Of a stretch of DNA of 64,000 nt, positions 28,795 to 35,801 are shown one piece after another. Below the pieces are notes generated by a model that was not told the DNA's origin, searched no databases, and was given only the letters and a program-made list of their open reading frames with translations. Each line of letters opens with the position of its first letter. Position 1 is the first letter of the stretch. The position numbers and the translations under genes were made by a program. This stretch comes from Bacteroidetes bacterium UKL13-3 (GTDB taxonomy: Bacteria > Bacteroidota > Bacteroidia > UKL13-3): the NCBI GenBank assembly GCA_001602415.1, contig CP012155.1:2938824-3002823 (forward strand). Direction: 5' to 3'.

Positions 28795-30099
28795 CTACTC
28801 TTGCGTCCAATTGGCTCTATCCATCGGACTAAATTGCCATGGAGCCTGATTGTTTTCTAGGTTTGTAAACATATTATTAATGGTACCAGGTGCCGATGAT
28901 TGTTCCATTACTTTAAACCTGCGCATTTCCACAATCATCTCCATCGGATTAATGTTTATCGGACAGGCTTCCACACAAGCGTTACACGTATTGCAAGCCC
29001 ACAGCTCAGCTTCACTCACATAACTGTGCAGATTTTTACCATCATCCACAAAGGTTCCATTGTTGGCATCAATATTTTTCCCTACTTCTTCTAACCTGTC
29101 ACGCACATCCATTACAATTTTACGAGGCGATAATAATTTGCCGGTAATGTTTTGAGGGCAGCTTGAAGTGCATCTTCCACATTCTGTGCAGGAGTATGCA
29201 TCCATCAAATTTTTCCAAGTAAAGTCCTGCACATCTTTTACCCCAAAACTTGTTGGAGGTGTATAGCCTTCTGGAGTAGCAGCGCTTGGGTCTAACATCA
29301 GTTTCACCTCTTGCGTAACTGATGCCATATTGTTTAAATTGCCTTTAGCGTTTAAGTTTGAATAGTAAGTGTTTGGAAAAGCCATGATGATATGAAAATG
29401 CTTGCTAAAAGGCAGGTAATTCATAAAAGCAAATATGCCGATGATATGAAACCACCACATTCCGCGTTCCAACATCATTAATGTTCCATCGCTCAAAGAT
29501 TCGTAAAACGGAACCACCAACCAACTGCTAATTGGGAATGACCCAGCTTTCATGTAATGCTCTGCTCCACGTAATTGCAGCAACTGATCGGCTGCGTTCA
29601 TTTTAAGCAGCGCACCCATCAACACAATTTCAACAAACAAAATGGTTGTTGCATCTTGGTTTGCAAAACCTTTTAATTCCGGACTTTGAAAACGCTTAAG
29701 TTTAATGATATACCTGCGGCATAAAAAGATAACGCAAGCAACCAAAACGCCCAATGCCAATATTTCGAAAAAGCCGATGGCCATATCATACACAGGCCCC
29801 AAAAAAGAAAGTACACGATGCGTTCCAAAAATGCCATCAATCAGTATTTCGAGCACTTCAATATTAATAAGCACAAAGCCTATGTAAACAATTAAATGCA
29901 ACAAAAATGGAATGGGGCGGGCTGCCATTTTAGTTTGTCCAAAAGCTACTTTAAACATGGTTTTCCAGCGCTCTGGTTTGTTATCGCTAATGTCTATGTC
30001 TTTGCCTAGCAGAATGTTTCTGCGAATAGTGCCTAAGTTTTTAGCGAAAAAGTAGGTGGCAACTCCCGAAATTATTAGAAAAAGTATTTGTGCTATCAT
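28795..30099 (-). CDS. Membrane 4Fe-4S dicluster protein (HdrE/HdrD-related)
   Basis: Probable membrane electron-transfer protein. Five or six hydrophobic segments in the first 260 residues resemble a nitrate-reductase gamma / HdrE cytochrome domain. Two cytoplasmic 4Fe-4S motifs follow: CTECGRCTSSCP and CNTCNACVEACPININP. In this phylum the gene is usually followed by a second Fe-S protein with two CCG domains; here 28577-28794 is noncoding and the next gene is convergent. It may work with a distant partner in quinone or lactate-linked redox chemistry. Confidence 0.8.
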   Translation of the reverse strand: MIAQILFLIISGVATYFFAKNLGTIRRNILLGKDIDISDNKPERWKTMFKVAFGQTKMAARPIPFLLHLIVYIGFVLINIEVLEILIDGIFGTHRVLSFLGPVYDMAIGFFEILALGVLVACVIFLCRRYIIKLKRFQSPELKGFANQDATTILFVEIVLMGALLKMNAADQLLQLRGAEHYMKAGSFPISSWLVVPFYESLSDGTLMMLERGMWWFHIIGIFAFMNYLPFSKHFHIIMAFPNTYYSNLNAKGNLNNMASVTQEVKLMLDPSAATPEGYTPPTSFGVKDVQDFTWKNLMDAYSCTECGRCTSSCPQNITGKLLSPRKIVMDVRDRLEEVGKNIDANNGTFVDDGKNLHSYVSEAELWACNTCNACVEACPININPMEMIVEMRRFKVMEQSSAPGTINNMFTNLENNQAPWQFSPMDRANWTQE

Positions 30100-30184
30100 G
30101 GTAGGATGGCTTGTTTGCTCACAATAATAGTAAAAATTAGTGGAGCGCTAACACAAGAAAAAAATTTAGAAAAGTTAAAAATGA

Positions 30185-30215
30185 TTTGCATCGTATGCGA
30201 AATATCTTACTTTTG
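30185..30215 (+). promoter_or_regulatory. Promoter of tRNA-Phe
   Basis: TTTG at 30185-30188 and TACTTTTG at 30208-30215, separated by 19 bp, match the Bacteroidota sigma-A pattern TTTG-N19-TAnnTTTG. The tRNA begins 15 bp downstream. Confidence 0.8.
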
Positions 30216-30229
30216 CATCCCCAACAAAT

Positions 30230-30305
30230 GGTGCGGTAGCTCAGTCGGTAGAGCAAAAGACTGAAAATCTTTGTGTCGGGGGTTCGATTCCCTCCCACAC
30301 CACCA
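30230..30305 (+). tRNA. tRNA-Phe (anticodon GAA)
   Basis: A 76-nt cloverleaf: acceptor GGTGCGG with CCACACC, D-arm GCTC/GAGC, anticodon stem AAAGA/TCTTT with loop CTGAAAA, T-arm GGGGG/CCCTC around TTCGATT, and an encoded ACCA end. The acceptor stem has a C5-A68 mismatch and the T stem a G-T pair. Its last 15 nt coincide with the left boundary of the integrated element, so the 3' end may come from the element. Confidence 0.95.
30291..30304 (+). repeat. attL core (tRNA 3' end)
   Basis: CCTCCCACACCACC, covering the T-stem 3' strand from its second base, the acceptor 3' strand and ACC. Identical to the repeat at 34351-34364; identity stops at both sides (30290 C versus A; 30305 A versus C). Confidence 0.88.
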
Positions 30306-30317
30306 CTAAAAACAGAT

Positions 30318-30352
30318 AAAGCCCTGAATATTAAGTTATTCAAGGCTTTTTT
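30318..30352 (+). terminator. Terminator after tRNA-Phe, supplied by the element
   Basis: AAAGCCCTGAATA pairs with TATTCAAGGCTTT (one mismatch) and a T run follows. It lies inside the element and would now end the tRNA transcript, in place of the host terminator displaced to 34371. Confidence 0.8.
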
Positions 30353-30361
30353 GGTTTTGTC

Positions 30362-30381
30362 TACTGAAACTATACTGAAAC
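30362..30381 (+). repeat. Left-arm pair of TACTGAAAC sites
   Basis: TACTGAAAC at 30362-30370 and again at 30373-30381, an 11-bp period, 58 bp inside the left core repeat. The same pair with the same spacing and orientation occurs in the right arm. The layout fits arm-type binding sites of a tyrosine integrase or its excisionase (inference). Confidence 0.6.
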
Positions 30382-30517
30382 TTTTCGATTGAATGGGGGT
30401 GTTTTCGAACAAAAGATTTTAGCATGGTCCATTTTCTAAGTTGGCATGTGAAAATATTGATTCACCAGCGGTTATAATGTAAGAATCAGTAGAAATTTAA
30501 TGACTACCCATCTGGTT

Positions 30518-30533
30518 GGTAAGATTTCTTACC
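30518..30533. repeat. Perfect 16-bp palindrome after the Rep-like gene
   Basis: GGTAAGATTTCTTACC, a 7-bp stem with a 2-nt centre and no T run, 25 bp past the stop of the Rep-like gene. Could be an operator, a transcription end or part of a replication origin. The rest of 30382-30557 shows no gene. Confidence 0.5.
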
Positions 30534-30557
30534 TAATTGATACACTATAAAAAGGGA

Positions 30558-31505
30558 TTATGTGATTTCTTTTGCCTCTAGTTGGCTGCTTAAGTCATAT
30601 TCACTTTGCCCTGAAGATTGAATCTTTTTGAAATTGCCTTCAATCTGCCTTTTTCTGGCTTTCTTATCTTCTTTATTTAGTTTACACTCAGGTATTGACT
30701 TAATTCTTTGCATAAGTAAGTCTTCTGAATTGAAATGATAAAGGGCTTCTAGTTCTTTAAGTACTATCAATGGAAGTGTACTTGAATTGATGTCTTTCTT
30801 TTCTTTCGGTAATTTAATTATTCCTGTCTTCATGATGTTTTTATAAGTTTGGATTAAATCTGTTTTGCATTGTAGAAGGAAGCTATCTGATAAGACTTCA
30901 TTCACAAAAAGAGTTCTATTCTTGAAATGTATTTCTGGCTTCTTATAGTGGTTTTCTACCTTTAAATAGTGCTTTGTCTTATCATAGCCATGAAAACTGC
31001 TTAAATCAGCCCTAATAGCTTCAGGCACCTTGTTTTTAAGATTCTTGCCAGCATCATACATCTTATGAATCAGAGTAGGACCAGTATAATATTTGCCAGC
31101 CAGTACATTTTTATTGAAATATGGCTGTAAGTGTTTCCCATTATAGCTGATATGGTTTGAAAGTAATTCATCAGTTGGCTTTTCTGTTTGTAAAATGGTG
31201 CCAAATTCAAAAGACCTAATTTCAGCATCAAACAAATTCAGATTAAGCATCTCTGAAGTGTACTGTATAGCATCAATCAACTGTGATTTATTGCACACAA
31301 AATTATGTCCTTGCCAGAAGTATGGAAAATTAGCCTTCAGCCTTATCTCTGATGTCCTATCATTGAAGAAAACTTCAATTTTATTCACTCCTTTAAGTGT
31401 GAATTTTTCTGTTCCAGAATGATAGCTAGCTTCATGTTCCAGATAATTCAAACAAAGCTTATCTTTGCTTATGCCTTTGGTTAATTCAGTATAATCAAGG
31501 TTCAT
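30558..31505 (-). CDS. Phage/plasmid replication-initiator-like protein
   Basis: A 315-residue protein, the last gene of the element's operon. It follows the pattern of Bacteroidota phage/plasmid replication proteins: a strand and aromatic segment (RLKANFPYFWQGHNF), an acidic-glycine motif (IRSFEFGTIL), a basic-tyrosine motif (LIHKMYDAGKNLK) and a charged strand ending in YLKVENHYKK. The match is from memory of family layout, so the assignment is tentative; if right, it would nick or bind the excised circle to start replication. The C-terminal 60 residues are highly charged. It starts 2 bp after the previous stop, behind the leader GGATAATT. Confidence 0.5.
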   Translation of the reverse strand: MNLDYTELTKGISKDKLCLNYLEHEASYHSGTEKFTLKGVNKIEVFFNDRTSEIRLKANFPYFWQGHNFVCNKSQLIDAIQYTSEMLNLNLFDAEIRSFEFGTILQTEKPTDELLSNHISYNGKHLQPYFNKNVLAGKYYTGPTLIHKMYDAGKNLKNKVPEAIRADLSSFHGYDKTKHYLKVENHYKKPEIHFKNRTLFVNEVLSDSFLLQCKTDLIQTYKNIMKTGIIKLPKEKKDINSSTLPLIVLKELEALYHFNSEDLLMQRIKSIPECKLNKEDKKARKRQIEGNFKKIQSSGQSEYDLSSQLEAKEIT

Positions 31506-31507
31506 AA

Positions 31508-31975
31508 TTATCCTTTCAGAAGCCCATTTTTTGGGCTTTTGTTATTTAGGAATGTGAGCAAATAATTACAAACTGATACTAAGTAATTAACCTTTGCCAT
31601 GCCAATGAACAAATGCACTTGAAATGAATGTTTGCAGTTATTTGTACTGTGGATGATTAGCAAGTCATAAACATTGAATCTTTCATCTATTTCACCCCAG
31701 CCAACAAATGAAGGGTAAGATTCAACTGAAGTGATTTTGGTATGAACAATCCTTTTATTCAAGGTGTAATACTTGCCAACTTCATTCAGCTTATAAGTTC
31801 CATTTATCTCGAAGTACGCCTTTCTTTTACCCTCCTTGCCAGAATAAGGCATGAATGATAATCTTTGAGGCAATAGATTAACATTACCCTCTTTCAGATA
31901 GAAACTGCTTTTTGTACCCTCTTTTAACTCATAAGTAAGTACATGATGTGATGCCCTTATAAATTCAGTATTCAT
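31508..31975 (-). CDS. Element-encoded protein of unknown function (155 aa)
   Basis: Not recognised. It has no signal peptide, mixed beta and alpha character, an SFQVHLFIGMAKVNYL segment that could be a buried strand-helix, and a basic C-terminus. It lies 11 bp after the HTH gene and 2 bp before the Rep-like gene, so it is part of that operon. Its start sequence GGATAATTATGAA is identical to that of the next gene, pointing to a shared initiation context. A role in replication or copy control is a guess from position only. Confidence 0.7.
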   Translation of the reverse strand: MNTEFIRASHHVLTYELKEGTKSSFYLKEGNVNLLPQRLSFMPYSGKEGKRKAYFEINGTYKLNEVGKYYTLNKRIVHTKITSVESYPSFVGWGEIDERFNVYDLLIIHSTNNCKHSFQVHLFIGMAKVNYLVSVCNYLLTFLNNKSPKNGLLKG

Positions 31976-31986
31976 AATTATCCAGA

Positions 31987-32277
31987 TTATTTGTTACTGA
32001 TATAATGGCTATTCAAAAAGCTGTCAATGTCTTTTCTTTTAACCCAGATTTTAGAGCCAAACTGTATGAATGGAATAGTTCTTCTATCCCTATAAGTTTG
32101 CCATGTCTTTTGGCTGATGCCTAATAGTTTGGGGACCAGCTTTGATTCAATGTAGCTTGCTGAAAGTTCTTCTTCAGTCTTCTTAGAAAGGGCTTCTTTG
32201 ATTTCAAGTAAGCCTTGTTTGATTAGTGTAAGTTCTTCTTGTGGGATTACACTTAAATTGATTCCTTCTGTTTGCAT
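31987..32277 (-). CDS. Helix-turn-helix (excisionase/HTH_17-type) protein
   Basis: A 96-residue DNA-binding protein. An N-terminal coiled helix (LTLIKQGLLEIKEALSKK) leads to a winged MerR/excisionase-like domain: KLLGISQKTWQTYRDRRTI, then PFIQFGSKIWVKRKDIDSFL, the usual signature of HTH_17 family proteins. In integrative elements such proteins steer excision or repress the operon. It lies between the unknown 201- and 155-residue genes, a few dozen bases after the former. It could bind the TACTGAAAC arm sites (inference). Confidence 0.82.
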   Translation of the reverse strand: MQTEGINLSVIPQEELTLIKQGLLEIKEALSKKTEEELSASYIESKLVPKLLGISQKTWQTYRDRRTIPFIQFGSKIWVKRKDIDSFLNSHYISNK

Positions 32278-32344
32278 GATTTTGATAAATAAATTTTATC
32301 AAAATTGATGCTACAAGGGCAATTGAATAGGAAGTAAAGTATGG

Positions 32345-32950
32345 CTATTTTGAGGCTGTTTGCTTCTTATTGTAATTCTTAATACCTGCCTTAATTGCTT
32401 CAGCTGAATATGCTTCAGCTTCAACACAAATAACTTCTTCAAATATGGTTTGTATGGCTTTGTATACTTTTGACTTATTACTTTTATAAGGTGTTAATTC
32501 TTGTAATATGCTATACACATTGAATGAAAAGTGTTCCTTCAGTTTAACTGTTTCTTTTGCTGGCTTGCCTGTTTTCAATAGTTCCTTATCAGTTTGCTTT
32601 TCAATTTGTCTTCCTACTTCAGGGCTGTTTTTTATTGCCCTTGTAATGGCTTGTAATATGTAAGAATCAGTAATTTCAGATTCAATTCCATTAATTTCAA
32701 ATACCATTCTTGAAGGATAGTTCTTCCCTGACTTGTTCAAGTGGTTTATAAATGCCTTGAAGGATTCCAGCTGCTTTTCATTTCTTCTTGAAGGGTTAAT
32801 ATTTTTTGATTCAATAGAAATATAATCCCAGTACATTGAATTAAAGTTTAAACAGAATGGCAATAGCTTTTCAAATGCTGGCTTCAGGTCCCTGTCAGTA
32901 TTTACCATTGCCTCCAATTTGGCTTTTATTTCAGTTTGCTTCTGCTTCAT
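32345..32950 (-). CDS. Element-encoded helical protein of unknown function (201 aa)
   Basis: Not recognised. It is a soluble, Lys/Glu/Asn-rich protein, predicted mostly alpha-helical, with an aromatic patch (FCLNFNSMYWDYISI) near residue 35 and a basic C-terminus. Its start codon overlaps the integrase stop by 4 bp (ATGA), so it is translationally coupled to the integrase and may assist recombination. No catalytic or metal motif is visible. Confidence 0.72.
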   Translation of the reverse strand: MKQKQTEIKAKLEAMVNTDRDLKPAFEKLLPFCLNFNSMYWDYISIESKNINPSRRNEKQLESFKAFINHLNKSGKNYPSRMVFEINGIESEITDSYILQAITRAIKNSPEVGRQIEKQTDKELLKTGKPAKETVKLKEHFSFNVYSILQELTPYKSNKSKVYKAIQTIFEEVICVEAEAYSAEAIKAGIKNYNKKQTASK

Positions 32951-34179
32951 GATGTATGCTGTTTATTTCTTTGTTCCATTGCTCTTACATGCACTTCATC
33001 AGCTGCATCAATATCAATTCCCTTCAAGTATCTTTCTGTTACTTTTATATCAGATTGCTTCAGTAAGTTCTTAATATCATAAACAGATACACCTGCCTTC
33101 CTTAGCATGTCAGCATATGAATGCCTGCTAATGTGGAAAGTAAGGTTTATTTGAATTTCAGCCATATCAGCTATACTCTTAAGCCCTAGATTTATCACAG
33201 CTGTTTTACTTGAAATAAGGTTATCAAATGCTAAACTTTCATTCACTTTTATACTGTTATCTAGTATCGGAAAAACAAAATTTTCAGGGCTTCTATTATC
33301 TGAATACATATCTAATATATTCAGGGCTTCAGGTATTAAAGTAATTTCTTGCAGTTCACCATTCTTATTGATAGTATGCTGAAGCTTGTTCCCTCTTATG
33401 TCTTTCCATTTTAATTGAATAATATCTCTTATTCTTTTACCAGCACAATAGAATGAAAAAAGGAAGTAATTTCTAACATGCCAAAGTATAGTGTTTTCTT
33501 CAAGTTCTAATGCTTCCAATCTTCTAATTTCTTCAATGGATAGCCTTTGTTTATTTGCCTTAATCTCTGATAGTTTTTTCACTAAAAAAGGATTTTTCCC
33601 CTCATGTACTTCTTCTGAATAAGCATCGTATAAAATAGTCCTGATTGCTCTTAAGTTTGATATAACCGAATTCTGATTAAGTTCTTTTTTGCTTATGAGA
33701 TATGTTTCATACCTGTTAAGAAAGCTAACATTTACTTCAGCAAACAAAAGGTCTGACTTGTATTTCTTCAGATTATTAAATTTTGATTTCAAGTGCTTAT
33801 AATAGCTTGCTGATTTATTGTGTAAGTAGTATTCGAGCTTTTGTTCATAGTATTCTATAAAGCTACCAGTATTCTTATGCTTTATTTCATGAATGATATT
33901 CTTTGGAGTTGGTAGCTGTTTGTTTTTTTCAAGGTCCCCTTTTGCATTTTTTGCAGCATCTATAAAATTTTCAAGTTCTTCATTCAACTTCTCATGGCTA
34001 CCATTTATTTTCCTTATCCATTTGCCATAATCTGCTTCCTTGTTGAAGTCTTCTTCTTTGACAAAAATTCCTGTTGAAATCCTTTTCATTTTTCTATTTT
34101 CAGTAATTCTTAACATGATGCCATGTGTAGAATCTACTTTTGGCTTGCTATTCAGTTCTAGCTTGTATGTTATTGCCAT
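32947..34179 (-). CDS. Tyrosine recombinase (integrase)
   Basis: Site-specific integrase of the Bacteroidota phage-integrase family with an N-terminal arm-binding domain (about residues 1-90), a SAM-like core-binding domain (about 100-200) and a catalytic domain. Catalytic residues by motif: Arg in CAGKRIRD (about 249), His-x-x-Arg in HISRHSY (349/352) and Tyr in VTERYLKG (384). The position usually His or Trp in LGHSD reads Gln (LKQSD, about 375). The ATG at 34179 (MAITYKLEL) fits the family better than the TTG at 34203. First gene of the element's operon; integrates into tRNA-Phe. Confidence 0.92.
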   Translation of the reverse strand: MAITYKLELNSKPKVDSTHGIMLRITENRKMKRISTGIFVKEEDFNKEADYGKWIRKINGSHEKLNEELENFIDAAKNAKGDLEKNKQLPTPKNIIHEIKHKNTGSFIEYYEQKLEYYLHNKSASYYKHLKSKFNNLKKYKSDLLFAEVNVSFLNRYETYLISKKELNQNSVISNLRAIRTILYDAYSEEVHEGKNPFLVKKLSEIKANKQRLSIEEIRRLEALELEENTILWHVRNYFLFSFYCAGKRIRDIIQLKWKDIRGNKLQHTINKNGELQEITLIPEALNILDMYSDNRSPENFVFPILDNSIKVNESLAFDNLISSKTAVINLGLKSIADMAEIQINLTFHISRHSYADMLRKAGVSVYDIKNLLKQSDIKVTERYLKGIDIDAADEVHVRAMEQRNKQHTS

Positions 34180-34200
34180 ATCTTCAGTAATTATCTTATA

Positions 34201-34208
34201 CAAAAGTA
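34201..34208 (-). promoter_or_regulatory. Putative -7 box of the integrase operon
   Basis: On the minus strand this reads TACTTTTG, a perfect TAnnTTTG, 21 bp upstream of the chosen ATG. The -33 region coincides with the two TACTGAAAC sites (GTTTCAGTA on this strand), so proteins bound there could control the integrase. Confidence 0.55.
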
Positions 34209-34212
34209 AGCT

Positions 34213-34234
34213 TACTGAAACAATACTGAAACAA
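34213..34234 (+). repeat. Right-arm pair of TACTGAAACAA sites
   Basis: Two exact, head-to-tail copies of TACTGAAACAA (34213-34223 and 34224-34234), matching the left-arm pair in word, spacing and orientation. They lie immediately upstream of the integrase -7 box and 116 bp inside the right core repeat. Confidence 0.65.
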
Positions 34235-34350
34235 ATGTTATATTTAGTTACATCCTTTTACATTCATGAAATGCTTGTGAGTAGCTATAATTGTTATATT
34301 TGTAAGGATTAAGGGATAATTGAAGATAATCAAATAAATATATTGTGTTA

Positions 34351-34364
34351 CCTCCCACACCACC
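34351..34364 (+). repeat. attR core
   Basis: Second copy of CCTCCCACACCACC. It is followed by CAACAA and a terminator, which is the expected remnant of the host tRNA-Phe 3' flank displaced by integration. The next base makes ACCC, not ACCA. Confidence 0.88.
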
Positions 34365-34370
34365 CAACAA

Positions 34371-34402
34371 CCCTGTAAGTAAATTACTTGCAGGGTTTTT
34401 TT
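34371..34402 (+). terminator. Displaced host terminator of tRNA-Phe
   Basis: CCCTGTAAGT pairs with ACTTGCAGGG around AAATT, then seven T. Lying 7 bp past the attR core, it would have ended the tRNA transcript before integration. Confidence 0.82.
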
Positions 34403-34615
34403 GTGCTCGAGTACACTTTGGGGTACACTATTTTTGTTCCAAGCTGGTTTTGTACTCGCATCATTTATTATAACACAACCTACCGTATTGCATTAACATT
34501 AAGTTAGAACCTTTCCATTGGAGTATTAGAGAAATACTTTCAGCATAAGCTAACAATAACAAATAATATTTCACAAATTCCTTTGTTTAACCTATTTATC
34601 TTTAGTATTGCCTCC

Positions 34616-34837
34616 ATGCAACCCGATCCAGAAATACTTAAAAGCCTTGTAATAACCCGAATGCCATTTGGCAAGTACAAGGATTATTTGTTATGCGATT
34701 TACCCGATTTTTACCTGGAGTGGTTTGCTCGGCAAGGATTTCCCAAAGGAAAGTTGGGTATGCAATTGCAAACGGTTCACGAAATTAAACTCAATGGCTT
34801 AAACGATATTTTAGCTAAGCTCAAACAAATGAAATAG
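34616..34837 (+). CDS. DUF3820 family small protein
   Basis: A 73-residue cytoplasmic protein. The core RMPFGKYKDYLLCDLPDFYLEWFARQGFPKGKLG is characteristic: the MPFGK-Y-K and YL-W-F words define DUF3820, whose function is unknown. The ATG at 34616 is preferred; the open frame extends 11 residues upstream with only a non-ATG start. It is the first host gene beyond the integrated element, 106 bp from the AlbA_2 gene in the same direction. Confidence 0.85.
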   Translation: MQPDPEILKSLVITRMPFGKYKDYLLCDLPDFYLEWFARQGFPKGKLGMQLQTVHEIKLNGLNDILAKLKQMK

Positions 34838-34942
34838 ATTGTTTATTGTTTCAATCAGTAACGCACAATCAGTATACACCAATAATGTGCAAAGAAAAAA
34901 TAAATGGTGTTTGAGCAGCGCTGAAATCCTATTTTCGCCAGC

Positions 34943-35581
34943 GTGCAGCGCCAACCATTACATTCCATTTTACAACTCATCACCAAAGGTGAAGGCGAAA
35001 CGTTGGATTTCAAAAAAACCATTTCTTCGGCTGCTAAAATTGCGAAAACCCTTTCCGCGTTTTCCAATCACAAAGGAGGAAAATTGCTTATTGGAGTGAA
35101 TGATAATAAAACCCTTTCGGGTGTGCGCAGTGAGGATGAAAAATATATGCTTGACTTGGCTGCCGGATTTTATTGTAAACCTGAAGTTACGCTTACCATT
35201 AATGAATGGGAGTTAGGAGGCAAAACAATCATTGAGGCCATCATTCCTGAGGCCATCAATAAGCCAGTTTATGCAAAAGATGAAGATGGAAAATGGTGGG
35301 TGCATATTCGGGTAAAAGATCAATCACTCCTTGCCAGTAAAGTTGTGGTAGATGTATTGAAACGCGAAACAAAAAAAGAAGGCTCACTCATTACCTATAC
35401 CAAGCACGAAGAGTCCTTACTTCATTATTTAGGCGATAACCCAAAAATTACTTTAAAGGAGGTATGTAAGTTACTTAATATTTCGAGGTGGCGTGCCCAA
35501 CGAATGATAGTAAACCTCGTGAGTGCAGGCGTAATCCGCAACCACACTACCGAGAAAGAAGAGTTTTATACGCTAAGTTAG
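34943..35581 (+). CDS. AlbA_2 / Schlafen-type DNA-binding protein with winged helix
   Basis: A 212-residue cytoplasmic protein. The AlbA_2 domain shows GEGETLDFKKTISSAAKIAK, the AFSNHKGGKLLIGVNDN strand-loop and a later IPEAINKPVYAKDEDG. The last 60 residues look like a winged helix (LKEVCKLLNISRWRAQRMIV). Such proteins are usually taken as transcription regulators, though nucleic-acid or nucleotide functions are possible. The start is GTG at 34943; no ATG precedes the domain. Confidence 0.82.
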   Translation: MQRQPLHSILQLITKGEGETLDFKKTISSAAKIAKTLSAFSNHKGGKLLIGVNDNKTLSGVRSEDEKYMLDLAAGFYCKPEVTLTINEWELGGKTIIEAIIPEAINKPVYAKDEDGKWWVHIRVKDQSLLASKVVVDVLKRETKKEGSLITYTKHEESLLHYLGDNPKITLKEVCKLLNISRWRAQRMIVNLVSAGVIRNHTTEKEEFYTLS

Positions 35582-35589
35582 CAAGGTCT

Positions 35590-35790
35590 TTAGTGCTTAA
35601 CTTCCATTAACGAATCCTCAGAAATAGCATCAATCTGTTGTTGAATCACTTTTTCCATTGAATCCATTGCTGCCTGATCTTGTGCAACCTGCATTTCAAC
35701 CACTTTGGTTTCGGATGAAGTTGGCTTTGTTTCTCCACCACAACTTGCAAGTAATAATGTTGAAACAGAAAGTATAAATAAGTTTTTCAT
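35590..35790 (-). CDS. Small putative lipoprotein
   Basis: A 66-residue protein with a lipoprotein signal peptide and lipobox LLASC (Cys at 17). The remainder is an acidic, Gln/Met-rich helix of about 40 residues. Not recognised. It starts 11 bp after lptB on the same strand, so it is likely cotranscribed, but a role in lipopolysaccharide export is only suggested by position. Confidence 0.72.
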   Translation of the reverse strand: MKNLFILSVSTLLLASCGGETKPTSSETKVVEMQVAQDQAAMDSMEKVIQQQIDAISEDSLMEVKH

Positions 35791-35801
35791 AGTACTGGTA
35801 A

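Larger units (their letters stand above)
30291..34364. mobile_element. Compact integrative element in tRNA-Phe
   Basis: About 4.07 kb bounded by a 14-bp direct repeat, CCTCCCACACCACC (30291-30304 and 34351-34364), the left copy forming the 3' end of tRNA-Phe. Inside are five genes on the minus strand: tyrosine integrase, an unknown helical protein, an excisionase-type HTH protein, an unknown 155-residue protein and a Rep-like protein. Base composition is visibly more AT-rich than the flanks. Each arm carries two TACTGAAAC sites at 11-bp spacing. No conjugation, capsid, toxin or defence gene is seen. It looks like a cryptic integrating plasmid or satellite. Confidence 0.85.
34204..34615. other. 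Gene-free right end of the element and host junction
   Basis: This 412-bp stretch holds the right-arm sites, a plus-strand promoter-like TTG (34275) with TATATTTG (34295-34302) pointing at the att core, the right core repeat and the host terminator at 34371. From 34403 to 34615 I see only AT-rich DNA with GAGTACACTTTGGGGTACAC, two near-identical GTACAC words, and no gene. Confidence 0.6.

Noticed and set aside
34403-34450. A remnant of an older insertion (two GTACAC words after the host terminator)
   Set aside because: The words are too short and no integrase fragment can be read around them.
34616-35581. DUF3820 and AlbA_2 genes as cargo of the integrated element or a defence pair
   Set aside because: They lie outside the right core repeat and beyond the displaced host terminator, with host-like base composition and no effector domain.
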